A stretch of 64,000 bases of DNA from Microbacteriaceae bacterium (GTDB taxonomy: Bacteria; Actinomycetota; Actinomycetes; Actinomycetales; Microbacteriaceae), in NCBI GenBank assembly GCA_947373155.1, contig CANBWO010000001.1:1-64000 (forward strand), in the 5' to 3' direction. Positions 52,214 to 61,883 of the stretch are shown piece after piece. Each line of letters opens with the position of its first letter. Position 1 is the first letter of the stretch. Below the pieces are notes generated by a model. That model had not been told where the DNA came from. It did no database searches and saw only the letters and a program-made list of their open reading frames with translations. Both the position numbers and the translations under genes were made by a program.

Positions 52214-55200
52214 CTAACCGAAGATGTGGCCCGATCCAGGGTCTTCGATTGGCGGCTCATCGGTAGGGGGCTCACCCTCAGCCGCGCCAGACGCGATTGG
52301 GCCGATTGCTGCTCTGCCCAGAAGAGCCTTTAGCTCGCCGTAAAGCTCTCCGCTAACTCGAACCTTTGTGGGAAGCGCAAATAGTTTGTCTTCGGTTCCG
52401 GTGAGCGTGACGTAGACCTCGGTAGGGCCTTTGTACTCTTTTAGGATTCGATCTAGCTCTAACAAGATTTCTCTGGTGGCCTCGGTTTCTGGGATACGAA
52501 TATCCAGCGGCGCGGCCGCAGCTTCAGCACCTGCCTCCAAAACTTCAACGCCGTAGGCACTCAGATTGAATGAGTCGTCGCGTTGCGAAAGCCTGCCGCG
52601 AATGGCAACTACCTGATCTGCCACCAAACCCTTGCCAAATTCGGCGTAAGTCTTTCCCATGAACATCACTTGGATTTCACCAGTGAAGTCCTCTACCGTG
52701 ACCATGCCGTAAGGATTGCCGCTGGCGCGTGCCACCTTGTGAGCCACGGCGGTAATGAGGCCGGCAATCGAGATGGTTTCGCCGTCGCGCAGCACTCTAG
52801 CGCCGGGCTGCGGTTCTTCTTCTTCGGCCGGAGGTTTGATGTCGCCAATCGTCATATCCGCGTGACGAGCCAACTGCTGTTCGCGACCTGCTAGCGGGTG
52901 ATCCGAAACATACAGCCCAAGCATTTCGCGTTCAAGGGCCAACTTTTCGCGCTTTGGCCATTCGGCCACATCCGGGATGCTGATTCCGGCGTCTACGTCG
53001 TCGAACATTGAGCCAAAGAGATCTACCTGGCCCATGGCTTCGTTGCGTTTTACGCCGATCTCGGTGTCAACGGCTTCCTCGAAGATCTCGTGCAATGAAC
53101 GCCTGGTGTGACCCAGAGAGTCAAAGGCACCTGCCTTGATCAGCGATTCCACAGTTCTCTTATTGCAAACCACGGCGGGAACCTTTTTGAGGAAGTCGCC
53201 AAAGGAGGTAAATGCTCCCTGCTGGGTTCTGGCTTGAACAATTCCCTCAACCACGTTTAGTCCAACGTTGCGCACCGCCCCGAGTCCGAATCGGATATCA
53301 GAACCAACAGCGGTAAACGCGGCGAAAGATGCGTTCACGTCTGGAGCCAGCACCTGGATGCCCATGCGGCGGCACTCGTTCAGGTAAGAGCCGAGCTTGT
53401 CCTTGCTATCGCCTACCGAGGTCAGCAGTGCGGCCATGTACTCCGCAGGGAAGTTAGCCTTCAGGAATGCGGTCCAGTAACTTAGCACTCCATAGCCGGC
53501 GCTGTGGGCCTTATTGAATGCGTAGTCGGCAAACGGCAACAAAGTGTTCCACAGGGTTTCGATAGCGGCAGCGCTATAGCCGTTGGCCTCCATACCAGCC
53601 GAGAACCCCTCGTACTGTTTGTCCAGTTCGGACTTCTTCTTTTTACCCATGGCACGGCGAAGCAAGTCGGCTTGGCCAAGGGTGAATCCCGCAACTTTTT
53701 GCGCGGCAGCCATTACCTGCTCCTGATACACAATCAGTCCATAGGTAGGGTCCAGAACCTCGGCGAGCGCCTTTTCAAGTTCCGGATGAATGGCCTCTTG
53801 AACCTGGAGTCCGTTTTTGCGCTGCGCATAGTTGGTGTGCGAGTTCATGCCCATAGGACCGGGACGATAAAGCGCGATAACAGCCGAAATGTGCTCGAAT
53901 TCGGTGGGCTTCAACATGCGCAGCAAGGCGCGCATGGCTTCGCCATCGAGCTGGAACACGCCAAGGGTGTCGCCCCTGGAGAGCAGTTCGTAGGTTGCCG
54001 GATCGGAATCCAGATCTAGGTCTTCCAAAACCACGGTTTGCCCGCGGTTCTTCTTGATTTCAGCCAGGGCATCGTCTAGCACCGTTAGGTTGCGAAGGCC
54101 CAGGAAGTCCATCTTTAGAAGACCGAGATCGTCGCAAGGTGGTTGGTCGAACTGGGTGATGATTGCGCCGTCGTCTTCGCGCTTCATGATTGGAATCACA
54201 TCTAGCAGTGGCTCTGCCGACATGATGACACCGGCGGCGTGAACGCCCCACTGACGCTTTAGGCCTTCGAGCCCTCTGGCTAGTTCGAAGGTCTTGGCTG
54301 AGTCTTCATCGGCGGCAATTAGGTCTCGGAATTCTTGGCCTTCTTTGTACCGACTCTTGGATTCTTCTTCTTTGTTGGCTGGCTTGGTAACAAGCTCGCC
54401 CAGCGACACGTCTCGTCCTAGTACCATCGGTGGCATGGCCTTGGTCAGCTTCTCGCCAACCGAGTAAGGCATACCCAAAACTCGGCCGGCGTCTTTGAGC
54501 GACTGCTTGGCCTTGATGGTGCCGTAGGTCACAATCTGGGCCACGCGGTCTTCGCCATATTTCTGAGTCACGTAGCGGATAACCTCGCCGCGACGACGAT
54601 CGTCGAAGTCGACATCGATATCGGGCATGCTCACGCGCTCGGGGTTTAGGAAACGCTCAAAGATGAGTCCGTGATGAATTGGATCCAGCTCGGTGATGCC
54701 CATGGCGTAGGCCACCATGGAACCGGCGGCCGAACCACGACCCGGCCCAACGCGAATGCCCTGAGCACGTGCCCAAGCGATGAAGTCGGCAACTACCAGG
54801 AAGTAGCCGGGGAACCCCATCTTTTGAATCACATCTACTTCGTAAGCAGCTTGCTTGGCTTGACGCTCTGGAACGTTGCCATTGAAACGCCTTAGCATTC
54901 CCGCCTGAACCTCGGCCTCTAACCAGGTGTCTTCGGTGTGGCCCTCTGGAACCGGGAAACGAGGCATTAGGTCGCGTTTGGCAAAACTTACCTCGCAACG
55001 CTCAGCAACTAGCAAAGTGTTGTCGCAGGCCTCAGGGTTATCTTTGAAAACCCGGCGCATCTCGGCGGCGCTCTTGAGATAGAACTCGGTGCCATCGAAC
55101 TTGAATCGATTTGGGTCTAGCAGCGTGCTGGCACTTTGCACACAAAGCAATGCCTCATGAGCAACCGAATCGTGCGAGTGCGTGTAGTGCAAGTCGTTGG

Positions 55201-55855
55201 TGGCCAGAAGCGGCAGATTCAACTCTTTGGCCAAGCGCAGGACATCGCCCATTACCTTGCGCTCAACTTGAATACCGTGATCCATGATCTCTACAAAGAA
55301 GTTCTCGGTGCCAAAGATGTCGCGGAATTCGGCCGCCGCCGCTACCGCTTCTTTGTATTGACCCAAGCGCAGGCGGGTCTGTACCTCTCCACCCACACAA
55401 CCGGTGGTGGCAATAATGCCTTTGGAGTACTTGTTCAGAAGTTCGCGGTCCATTCGTGGCTTGTAAAAGAAGCCCTCGATAGAGGCCAGCGATGAAAGTC
55501 GAAAGAGGTTGTGCATGCCCTCATTGTTCTGAGCGAACATGGTCATGTGCGTGTAGGCGCCACCGCCCGAAACATCGTCTTCTCCGCCATCGCCCCAGCG
55601 AACCCTGGTGCGGTCGCTGCGATGATTGCCCGGGCTAATGTAGGCCTCGATACCGATGATTGGCTTTATGCCCGCGTCGGTGGCTGCCTTGTGAAACTCG
55701 TAGGACCCAAAGTTATTGCCGTGGTCCGTGATTGCAATGGCCGGCATTTCTAGCCGGGCTGCTTCTGCCACTAAAGGCTTGATTTTTGCCGCTCCGTCGA
55801 GCATCGAATACTCGGTATGAACGTGCAGGTGAACGAACGAATCTTGCTCCGCCAT
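52214..55855 (-). CDS. dnaE: DNA polymerase III subunit alpha DnaE
   Basis: Replicative polymerase. At 1213 residues it has the expected dnaE1 length. The PHP domain starts HLHVHTEYSMLDGA, the catalytic palm has PDIDVDFDDRRRGEV at about 410-425 with the catalytic acidic residues, and AMGKKK and FNKAHSAGYG follow in the fingers. An OB fold and C-terminal domain end the protein. It stands between rluD and the convergent flavin reductase. Usual neighbours (rluD upstream, hisD downstream) match other Microbacteriaceae. Confidence 0.97.
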   Translation of the reverse strand: MAEQDSFVHLHVHTEYSMLDGAAKIKPLVAEAARLEMPAIAITDHGNNFGSYEFHKAATDAGIKPIIGIEAYISPGNHRSDRTRVRWGDGGEDDVSGGGAYTHMTMFAQNNEGMHNLFRLSSLASIEGFFYKPRMDRELLNKYSKGIIATTGCVGGEVQTRLRLGQYKEAVAAAAEFRDIFGTENFFVEIMDHGIQVERKVMGDVLRLAKELNLPLLATNDLHYTHSHDSVAHEALLCVQSASTLLDPNRFKFDGTEFYLKSAAEMRRVFKDNPEACDNTLLVAERCEVSFAKRDLMPRFPVPEGHTEDTWLEAEVQAGMLRRFNGNVPERQAKQAAYEVDVIQKMGFPGYFLVVADFIAWARAQGIRVGPGRGSAAGSMVAYAMGITELDPIHHGLIFERFLNPERVSMPDIDVDFDDRRRGEVIRYVTQKYGEDRVAQIVTYGTIKAKQSLKDAGRVLGMPYSVGEKLTKAMPPMVLGRDVSLGELVTKPANKEEESKSRYKEGQEFRDLIAADEDSAKTFELARGLEGLKRQWGVHAAGVIMSAEPLLDVIPIMKREDDGAIITQFDQPPCDDLGLLKMDFLGLRNLTVLDDALAEIKKNRGQTVVLEDLDLDSDPATYELLSRGDTLGVFQLDGEAMRALLRMLKPTEFEHISAVIALYRPGPMGMNSHTNYAQRKNGLQVQEAIHPELEKALAEVLDPTYGLIVYQEQVMAAAQKVAGFTLGQADLLRRAMGKKKKSELDKQYEGFSAGMEANGYSAAAIETLWNTLLPFADYAFNKAHSAGYGVLSYWTAFLKANFPAEYMAALLTSVGDSKDKLGSYLNECRRMGIQVLAPDVNASFAAFTAVGSDIRFGLGAVRNVGLNVVEGIVQARTQQGAFTSFGDFLKKVPAVVCNKRTVESLIKAGAFDSLGHTRRSLHEIFEEAVDTEIGVKRNEAMGQVDLFGSMFDDVDAGISIPDVAEWPKREKLALEREMLGLYVSDHPLAGREQQLARHADMTIGDIKPPAEEEEPQPGARVLRDGETISIAGLITAVAHKVARASGNPYGMVTVEDFTGEIQVMFMGKTYAEFGKGLVADQVVAIRGRLSQRDDSFNLSAYGVEVLEAGAEAAAAPLDIRIPETEATREILLELDRILKEYKGPTEVYVTLTGTEDKLFALPTKVRVSGELYGELKALLGRAAIGPIASGAAEGEPPTDEPPIEDPGSGHIFG

Positions 55856-55920
55856 CGTTCACCTACTCCTGTGTAAAAAATCGTTTAGAAAGATAGCCTA
55901 ACGGCTATCGAAGACACTAT

Positions 55921-56847
55921 TTAATAGCCTCGGAGAACGCTCAGCGCGTGTTCGAGATCCGCAGGATAGCTGCTCTCAAACTCAACCTGTCGCCCCTGCG
56001 TCGGGTGCATAAAGCTCAACCGCACCGCATGCAGCCACTGTCTGTCCAGGCCTACTTTGGCGGCCAAAATCGGATCCGCGCCATACATGGTGTCGCCTAC
56101 CAAGGAGTGCTTGAAGGCGCTGAAGTGAACCCTAATCTGGTGGGTGCGACCGGTCTCCAAAACAATCTCAACCAGCGATGCTGCCCTGAACGCCTCTACG
56201 GTTTCATAGTGAGTGACCGATGGCTTGCCGCCCTGCATCACCGCGAACTTGAACTCATGCCTAGGGTGCCTGCCGATAGGGGCATCGAAGGTGCCTGCCA
56301 AGGGGTCTGCTAGCCCCTGAATCACCGCATGGTAAACCTTGTGAACTTCGCGGTCTCGGAAAGCTTGTTTCAAAACGCTGTAGGCATACTCGCTCTTGGC
56401 TAAAACCATTAGCCCGCTGGTACCAACATCGAGGCGCTGCACAATGCCCTGGCGCTCCTGGGCACCGCTGGTGCTAATGCTGATTCCCTGGGCTAGTAGT
56501 GCGCCACCTACGGTAGGTCCATCCCAGCCCACCGATGGATGCGAAGCCACGCCGGCCGGTTTGTCTACCACCACGATGTCGTCGTCCTGATAAATAACGC
56601 TAAAACCGGCAACCTGAACCGGCACAATCTCTAGTTGATTTTTAGTTTCCGGCAGAGTGATTTCTAGGAAAGCGTCTTCTATAAGACGATCCGACTTTTG
56701 AATGGTGCCGCCATTTTGCTGAACGTGGCCAGCGCTTAGCAGGTCGGCGGCCACGCTGCGCGAAATTCCCAAGAGCTTGGCAATGCCAGCATCTGCTCGC
56801 TCACCCGCGAGCCCGCCGGGAACTGGAAGCTGCTTGAACTGACTCAC
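55921..56847 (-). CDS. rluD: Pseudouridine synthase RluD family
   Basis: RluA-family pseudouridine synthase, likely for 23S rRNA helix 69. The 308-residue protein has an N-terminal S4 RNA-binding domain (about 10-75) and the catalytic [13 protein letters not shown] with Asp140, plus GRTHQIRVH near the C-terminus. The start is GTG at 56847, overlapping the lspA stop (TAGTG). The specific rRNA position is inferred from the family and context. Confidence 0.92.
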   Translation of the reverse strand: MSQFKQLPVPGGLAGERADAGIAKLLGISRSVAADLLSAGHVQQNGGTIQKSDRLIEDAFLEITLPETKNQLEIVPVQVAGFSVIYQDDDIVVVDKPAGVASHPSVGWDGPTVGGALLAQGISISTSGAQERQGIVQRLDVGTSGLMVLAKSEYAYSVLKQAFRDREVHKVYHAVIQGLADPLAGTFDAPIGRHPRHEFKFAVMQGGKPSVTHYETVEAFRAASLVEIVLETGRTHQIRVHFSAFKHSLVGDTMYGADPILAAKVGLDRQWLHAVRLSFMHPTQGRQVEFESSYPADLEHALSVLRGY

Positions 56848-57335
56848 TACTGTCCACCAATCTTTTTGCCGCGACTGGTGAGAATCACCACGATCCCAGC
56901 GACAATACAGATGGCCGAATCAGCCAGGTTGAAAATCGGAAAATTGAATGGCACCTGAATGTAGTCCACAACTTGCCCTGAGCCAAAACCGGGGGAGCGA
57001 ATCAGTCTGTCAATTAGATTGCCCACTACCCCACCAAGTAAAACTCCGGCCAGCAAGCACCAACCTCTGGTGCGCATTCTGCTACCAAACCAGAGCAAGA
57101 CCAGCGCGGCCGCCGCACTGATAATGGCGAAAACCCAGGTGGCTCCAAAACCGATACTGAATGCAGCGGAGTCGTTGTAGGTGAGGTACCAGTGCAAAAG
57201 TGGATCTATCACGGGAACAGAAACGTGAGGCGGCTGGGTGGCAATCATCCAGTCTTTGATGGCCTGATCCGCGGTCAGCACTATTACTGCTGCCGCAATG
57301 AACGTCAGATAGTTCTTATTGAGAAACCGCTTCAC
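56847..57335 (-). CDS. lspA: Lipoprotein signal peptidase LspA
   Basis: Cleaves signal peptides of lipoproteins after lipidation of the cysteine. The 162-residue membrane protein has four spans and the motifs [20 protein letters not shown] (catalytic Asp124) and NLADS (catalytic Asp139). The open frame extends to 57446, into divIVA; GTG 57335, directly before [11 protein letters not shown], gives the normal N-terminus and is chosen. It couples to rluD by a one-base overlap. Confidence 0.94.
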   Translation of the reverse strand: MKRFLNKNYLTFIAAAVIVLTADQAIKDWMIATQPPHVSVPVIDPLLHWYLTYNDSAAFSIGFGATWVFAIISAAAALVLLWFGSRMRTRGWCLLAGVLLGGVVGNLIDRLIRSPGFGSGQVVDYIQVPFNFPIFNLADSAICIVAGIVVILTSRGKKIGGQ

Positions 57336-57351
57336 AGGGAGGCAACTAGGG

Positions 57352-58017
57352 CTAGAAGCCCGGGGTTGGCACCGCTCCAGTGAACGAACCACCAAGAACT
57401 CGGTTGCCGCCACTGGCAGGGTTAGGGCGCTCAAAGCTCGGGGCATCCAGGTCGGCTAGCTGCGACTCAATGAATGCCTTTAGCTTTAGGCGGTACTCGC
57501 GCTCGTAACTGCGTAGCTCGTGGATGCTGTGCTCCACCAACGCCTTTTCACGCTCAAAGCGGCTGAACTCTGCCCGCTGAGCGGCTTCGGCTTCGCGAAC
57601 CAAGCGGGCTGCGGTGGCGTGACCTTCGGCGATGAGTGCATCGCGCTTGGCCATACCCTCGGCCACGTGCTCATCGTGTAGCTTGCGGGCAAGCTGAAGC
57701 AGGTTGTTAGTGTTGCTGGAATCGAGAGTGCTCGGGTCCGAAACGGCCTCTGGGAACGAGCTTGGAACCACGGTAACTTCTGGGGTGGAAGGAGTCTGAA
57801 TCTGCGCGACCAGACCGGCACCGCTGCGCTGCAGCTCGGTGATTCGCCCCTCGGAGGCAAGTAGGCGCTGACGCAAGTCTTCGTTTTCGTGAGTCAGGCG
57901 TCGAAGTTCGACCACGATCTCATCCAGGAAGTCATCGACCTCGTCCTGGTCGTAACCTTCGCGGAATTTAGTCGGCTGGAACCTTTTATTTACAACGTCT
58001 TCTGGCGTCAATGGCAT
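57352..58017 (-). CDS. divIVA: Polar growth and division protein DivIVA (Wag31)
   Basis: Membrane-curvature-sensing scaffold that directs polar cell-wall synthesis in Actinobacteria. The 221-residue protein has the N-terminal domain MPLTPEDVVNKRFQPTKF with EGYDQDEVDDFLDEIV (20-35), then two coiled-coil regions with a Ser/Thr/Pro-rich linker between, and a Gly/Thr tail. It lies between yggT and lspA in the distal dcw cluster. Confidence 0.96.
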   Translation of the reverse strand: MPLTPEDVVNKRFQPTKFREGYDQDEVDDFLDEIVVELRRLTHENEDLRQRLLASEGRITELQRSGAGLVAQIQTPSTPEVTVVPSSFPEAVSDPSTLDSSNTNNLLQLARKLHDEHVAEGMAKRDALIAEGHATAARLVREAEAAQRAEFSRFEREKALVEHSIHELRSYEREYRLKLKAFIESQLADLDAPSFERPNPASGGNRVLGGSFTGAVPTPGF

Positions 58018-58082
58018 GCCTAAAACCTCATTTTCATGGGAAAGTTATCGGTGCAAGGTTACCCCAAGCGCCCAGCAAATGC

Positions 58083-58370
58083 CTAACCGAGCGAGGACAC
58101 CAAGCCGCTTAGGATACTCACCAAAATCATCGCGATGGTGATACTGAAGTCAAGCCCAAGGCCGCCGATGCGAATGGGTGGAAGAACTTTGCGAAGCAAC
58201 TTGAGAGTGGAATCTGTAATTGTCATCACGATTTCAGCCAGCACCAGCAGGAGTCCGCGCGGCCTAAATTGCCGATTCAAAGACAAAATCAGGTCGAGCC
58301 CGAATCTTGCCAGCAAGGCGTAAAAATACAGCGATAGCAGAAAGCCAAGCACAGCAAAAATAATGTGCAT
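58083..58370 (-). CDS. YggT family membrane protein
   Basis: A 95-residue protein with two hydrophobic spans (about 1-22 and 68-90) and the conserved FYALLARFGLDLIL and LRKVLPPIRIGGLGLDFS segments of the YggT family. It is always next to sepF and divIVA in Gram-positive bacteria, where it is thought to affect membrane or division functions. It is 12 bp after sepF. Confidence 0.93.
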   Translation of the reverse strand: MHIIFAVLGFLLSLYFYALLARFGLDLILSLNRQFRPRGLLLVLAEIVMTITDSTLKLLRKVLPPIRIGGLGLDFSITIAMILVSILSGLVSSLG

Positions 58371-58382
58371 GGTGAAGCTGGA

Positions 58383-58820
58383 TTACGGACGAATGATTAG
58401 GTCGTCGCTGGCAGAATCGCCCAGCTCTTCGTCTTCGTCGCTGACCGAGACGTGGGTAGGGCCCAGCACGAAAACCTTTGCGGTAACGCGCTTGATGTTG
58501 CCATCCAAGCCTTCTTTAAGACCAGCGATGAAGTGAACCATGTGACTTGCGTCCACGTCGTTCAGGTCTGACATGTTGATGATTACAGGAATGCCCTCAC
58601 GGAAAACTGCAGCAATGGAGGCAGCCTCTTTGTAAGACTTTGGCTGGAAGGTGACGATTTCACTGATGTCGCCAGCTGCACGGCGAACGGATCGAGCTGG
58701 AAGTCGGGTCACATTGGCGCGACTTGCTGCCGGTGCGGCTGCCTGAGTTGGGTATGCCTGGTTGCTGTCTTGGCCGAAACCAAACCAGCCCATGGCGCGC
58801 GATGCGATGTTGTCCGACAT
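58383..58820 (-). CDS. sepF: Cell division protein SepF
   Basis: Membrane anchor of FtsZ in bacteria without FtsA. The 145-residue protein has an N-terminal amphipathic start (MSDNIASRAMGWFGFG), a variable linker and the SepF domain with IVTFQPKSYKEAASIA, VIINMSDL and FIAGLKEG. A longer frame begins at 58859, but ATG 58820 behind TAGGAG gives the canonical start. In this window no ftsA gene is visible, which fits. Confidence 0.96.
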   Translation of the reverse strand: MSDNIASRAMGWFGFGQDSNQAYPTQAAAPAASRANVTRLPARSVRRAAGDISEIVTFQPKSYKEAASIAAVFREGIPVIINMSDLNDVDASHMVHFIAGLKEGLDGNIKRVTAKVFVLGPTHVSVSDEDEELGDSASDDLIIRP

Positions 58821-58868
58821 AAAGACTCCTAAAACTTGTGGTTCAAAAACAGAACTCAATTCAGGTTA

Positions 58869-59579
58869 TTAGTTGTATTGCCGTGGACCCGTGATTGCCG
58901 TTCCGATGCGTAGGTGTGTCGCACCGTACTGTATCGCTATCCCGAAATCTCCGGACATCCCGGCCGAAATCAGGTTCGCCTGCGGTTTTAGTGTTTTTAG
59001 CGTCTCGGACGCCATTCGGATGCGCTCAAAATCGGCCTCCGCCTCGTTATCGAGCGATGCCACACCCATAACGCCCACCAGATTAACTCCGGGCGCTTCT
59101 AATACTTCGGTGGCGAATTGGCTCAGTGCCGCTGGCTGGATTCCGCCGCGTTCCGGGTCGTCGGTGAGGTTGAGCTCGATAAAAACATCGATGTCTTTGA
59201 AATCTTCAACCGCACGCTTTTTGGCGGTCTCCTTCACCAGTGCGCCAAGGAGGGACTGGCGGTCTAGTGAGTGGATTGCCGATGCGTACGAAAGCACACT
59301 CTTGACCTTGTTGGATTGCAACTGACCAACAAAATGCCAGCGATGTTCAGGTACGACGTGTTCCAAAACCTGGGCGGCTTTGGGACCGGCTTCTTGGTCT
59401 TTGTTTTCGCCAAAGTCTCTGGCACCTAAATCCAGCAGGTCTAAAACCAACTTGGCCGAGTGAAACTTGGTCACCACAATTGTCGTGACGTCGGCTTCCT
59501 TGCGATTAGCCGCTGCAATCGCCTGCGCTACTTGGCTTTTTACAGCGTGGTAGCGTTCGGCAAGTTGCTGATCAACCAA
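58869..59579 (-). CDS. PLP homeostasis protein YggS/PLPBP
   Basis: A 236-residue single-domain alanine-racemase-like protein that binds and buffers PLP. The PLP lysine is in VVTKFHSAK (Lys38), with WHFVGQLQSNK and MSGDFGIAIQYGATHLRIG typical of the family. It is in the conserved ftsZ-yggS-sepF-yggT order, 9 bp after ftsZ. Confidence 0.95.
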   Translation of the reverse strand: MVDQQLAERYHAVKSQVAQAIAAANRKEADVTTIVVTKFHSAKLVLDLLDLGARDFGENKDQEAGPKAAQVLEHVVPEHRWHFVGQLQSNKVKSVLSYASAIHSLDRQSLLGALVKETAKKRAVEDFKDIDVFIELNLTDDPERGGIQPAALSQFATEVLEAPGVNLVGVMGVASLDNEAEADFERIRMASETLKTLKPQANLISAGMSGDFGIAIQYGATHLRIGTAITGPRQYN

Positions 59580-59588
59580 TTTTCAGGC

Positions 59589-60773
59589 TTAGCGCAGGAA
59601 GTTTGGCAAGTCGAGGTCGTCGCCCCAGAGCGAACCCGGCTTCTTAGCTGGCTCTTCGTCGACCACTGGAATGGCAGAGGTGATTGGATCTGCTTCGTCC
59701 TCAGAGGTAACCAAGAAGGAACCCAAACCGGATGCAACCGGGGTCTCTGCAACTGCCGGAGCCGGGGTTGCAGGAGCGGTAGGGGCGGCAAATACTCCGC
59801 GTTCGGCCTTGCGGTAGCTTGGGCTTCCGCTGTCGAAACCGGCCGCGATAACGGTGATGCGAACTTCGTCGCCCAGAGTGTCATCGATGGTGGAACCGAA
59901 GATGATGTTTGCTTCCTTGCTTACAACCTCGGAGACCAGACGAGCGGCCTCATCGATTTCGTGTAGGCCTAGGTCAGAAGCACCTGCAATCTGCAGCAGA
60001 ACGCCGTGGGCGCCTTCGATGCTGGCTTCGAGAAGCGGGTTTGACACCGCAATTTCGGCCGCACGAATCGCACGGTGTTCACCCTTGGCAGTACCGATAC
60101 CCATGAGGGCGCTTCCCGCACCCTGCATAACGGATTTGACGTCGTTGAAGTCCACGTTGATCAGACCAGGAGTGGTGATTAGGTCGGTGATGCCCTGGAC
60201 GCCGGCACGAAGCACGTCGTCGGCGATCTTGAAGGCCTCGATGGCAGAGACGGTCTTGTTGTTCATCTCTAGGAGTCGCTGGTTAGGAACAACAATCAGG
60301 GTGTCTACTTCGGCGCGAAGGCTTTCGATGCCGTTCTCGGCCTGCTCGGCACGACGCTTGCCTTCAAAGTTGAATGGGCGGGTAACGACACCCACGGTTA
60401 GTGCGCCAAGCTTCTTGGCGATGCGAGCAACTACCGGAGCAGCTCCGGTTCCGGTTCCGCCACCCTCGCCGGCAGAAACAAAGACCATGTCGGCACCCTT
60501 GATGGCAGCCTCGATTTCGTCCTCGTGTTCTTCGGCAGCACGACGACCGATTTCCGGGTCGGCTCCGGCGCCGAGACCGCGAGTTAGGTCGCGTCCGATG
60601 TCGAGTTTGACGTGCGCCTCGCTCATGAGCAACTGCTGGGCATCGGTGTTGATGGCAATGAACTCAACGCCGCGCAAGTCGGCATCGATCATGCGGTTCA
60701 GCGCGTTTACGCCGCCGCCGCCTACTCCCACAACCTTGATTACGGCTAGGTAGTTGCTAGTCAAGCCACTCAT
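59589..60773 (-). CDS. ftsZ: Cell division protein FtsZ
   Basis: Tubulin-like GTPase that forms the division ring. The 394-residue protein has [13 protein letters not shown], the tubulin signature [11 protein letters not shown] and [12 protein letters not shown] variable linker precedes the C-terminal peptide [11 protein letters not shown] that binds SepF. A GGAGG ribosome site precedes ATG 60773. The 149 bp upstream to ftsQ contains two inverted repeats and probably a promoter of its own. Confidence 0.98.
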   Translation of the reverse strand: MSGLTSNYLAVIKVVGVGGGGVNALNRMIDADLRGVEFIAINTDAQQLLMSEAHVKLDIGRDLTRGLGAGADPEIGRRAAEEHEDEIEAAIKGADMVFVSAGEGGGTGTGAAPVVARIAKKLGALTVGVVTRPFNFEGKRRAEQAENGIESLRAEVDTLIVVPNQRLLEMNNKTVSAIEAFKIADDVLRAGVQGITDLITTPGLINVDFNDVKSVMQGAGSALMGIGTAKGEHRAIRAAEIAVSNPLLEASIEGAHGVLLQIAGASDLGLHEIDEAARLVSEVVSKEANIIFGSTIDDTLGDEVRITVIAAGFDSGSPSYRKAERGVFAAPTAPATPAPAVAETPVASGLGSFLVTSEDEADPITSAIPVVDEEPAKKPGSLWGDDLDLPNFLR

Positions 60774-60844
60774 TTATTTCCTCCAACTAGTGCAGTGATA
60801 CAGGTAACTAATCTCCAAAAGCCTCAAGTTAAGCCTGAAACTTA

Positions 60845-60913
60845 GGGTTTAACCCGTTTTTGTACCTGCGCCAGAAAGGTAAATGGCTTACACCTGCAAA
60901 TAGCGCAAGCGCT
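60845..60913. repeat. Two inverted repeats upstream of ftsZ
   Basis: In the ftsQ-ftsZ gap, GGGTT-T-AACCC lies at 60845-60855 and AGCGC-AA-GCGCT at 60902-60913, the second just past the ftsQ stop. Either could be a weak attenuator or regulator site for ftsZ expression; neither is a textbook terminator. No binding protein can be named. Confidence 0.5.
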
Positions 60914-60922
60914 TAGGCGTGT

Positions 60923-61879
60923 CTAAAAATTTCCGTACCGAACCGTAGGGGTCTTCGGCGAGGACACGTCGAAAACGAGTGAGTTCTTCGACTTGGTGTT
61001 GGCCATCAACGCGGCCAGCACCTTGCTCTTGAGAATGGAATTCGAAGAATCTCCCCAGAGAATCTGCCGATTTGCTATCCCCCGAAGGCGAATTCGAACA
61101 TCGTCTTTGGACGTTGCCTGGATGCTGTAAATCTTTGGAAAAACATCTACCGGCATGGCAAGAAGAACATCGATGGCAGCCCGATAGTTAGCGTTATCGT
61201 GCGGGTCTCCGTTTACCAACACTCGCGGGTATCGCCCTAGTGCCTTGGTCGGCTCGATTTGCACACCGGCGGGGTCGTAAAGGTAGTCGGTTCCGCCCAG
61301 GTTCACGATGCCGATCGGCTGGCGTTCCATGAGCACAATCTGCAAGGTGTGCGGTGGAAGGCTCACCGTGGTGAAACTCTCGATCAGCGGGAACGAAGCC
61401 AAACGTTGCTGAATCTGGGTATCGCTGACCATGGTCAACGGAGTGCCGATCAGAGACTTGACTGCATTTTTAACCGTTTCGGCCTTTACTCGGTGGGCAC
61501 CCACCACATCGATGCTCTGGATCGCCAGCATTGGAGTAAACATGGTGGCAAGCACCAAACCAACCAACGCTAAAAGCGATACGGCACCGGAAGACACCAA
61601 AATCACGCGGGTTCGGTTTCCGCCAGTAAACCTGCGAACTTCTCGGCGTTGGGCACGAGTTGCTTCTCGCCTTTGTTTGGCATCGAATGCCGCGAGGCGA
61701 CCCAGCCTTGCGCTCTCCTGTTTGAGTTTGGTTGGGCTCGCCGAACTTCTTACTGCGGCTTTTACCGGAACCTTGGCCGAACTTTTTGCCGAGCCCTTTG
61801 CCGCTGGCCTAGCCGATGGTTTGCCCTGAGCCGCCGGTTTGGCAGCTTTTTGGCCACCGGGAATATGAGGTCTTTTCAC
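60923..61879 (-). CDS. ftsQ: Cell division protein FtsQ (DivIB)
   Basis: Bitopic divisome protein that links FtsB/FtsL to septal synthesis. The 318-residue protein has a long basic Ala/Lys/Pro-rich cytoplasmic tail (1-90), one transmembrane helix (91-113) and a periplasmic POTRA domain from about 119 (IQSIDVVGAHRVKAETV). A FtsQ domain completes it (LPPHTLQIVLMERQPIG). It begins with GTG 61879, 4 bp after the murC stop. Confidence 0.95.
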   Translation of the reverse strand: MKRPHIPGGQKAAKPAAQGKPSARPAAKGSAKSSAKVPVKAAVRSSASPTKLKQESARLGRLAAFDAKQRREATRAQRREVRRFTGGNRTRVILVSSGAVSLLALVGLVLATMFTPMLAIQSIDVVGAHRVKAETVKNAVKSLIGTPLTMVSDTQIQQRLASFPLIESFTTVSLPPHTLQIVLMERQPIGIVNLGGTDYLYDPAGVQIEPTKALGRYPRVLVNGDPHDNANYRAAIDVLLAMPVDVFPKIYSIQATSKDDVRIRLRGIANRQILWGDSSNSILKSKVLAALMANTKSKNSLVFDVSSPKTPTVRYGNF

Positions 61880-61883
61880 AGAC

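Noticed and set aside
58821-58859. SepF start at 58859
   Set aside because: MSDN at 58820 has a TAGGAG site and matches known SepF starts.
59854-60753. Plus-strand open frame of 299 codons, Ser/Arg/Pro-rich
   Set aside because: Mirror of ftsZ on the other strand, with composition typical of antisense frames.
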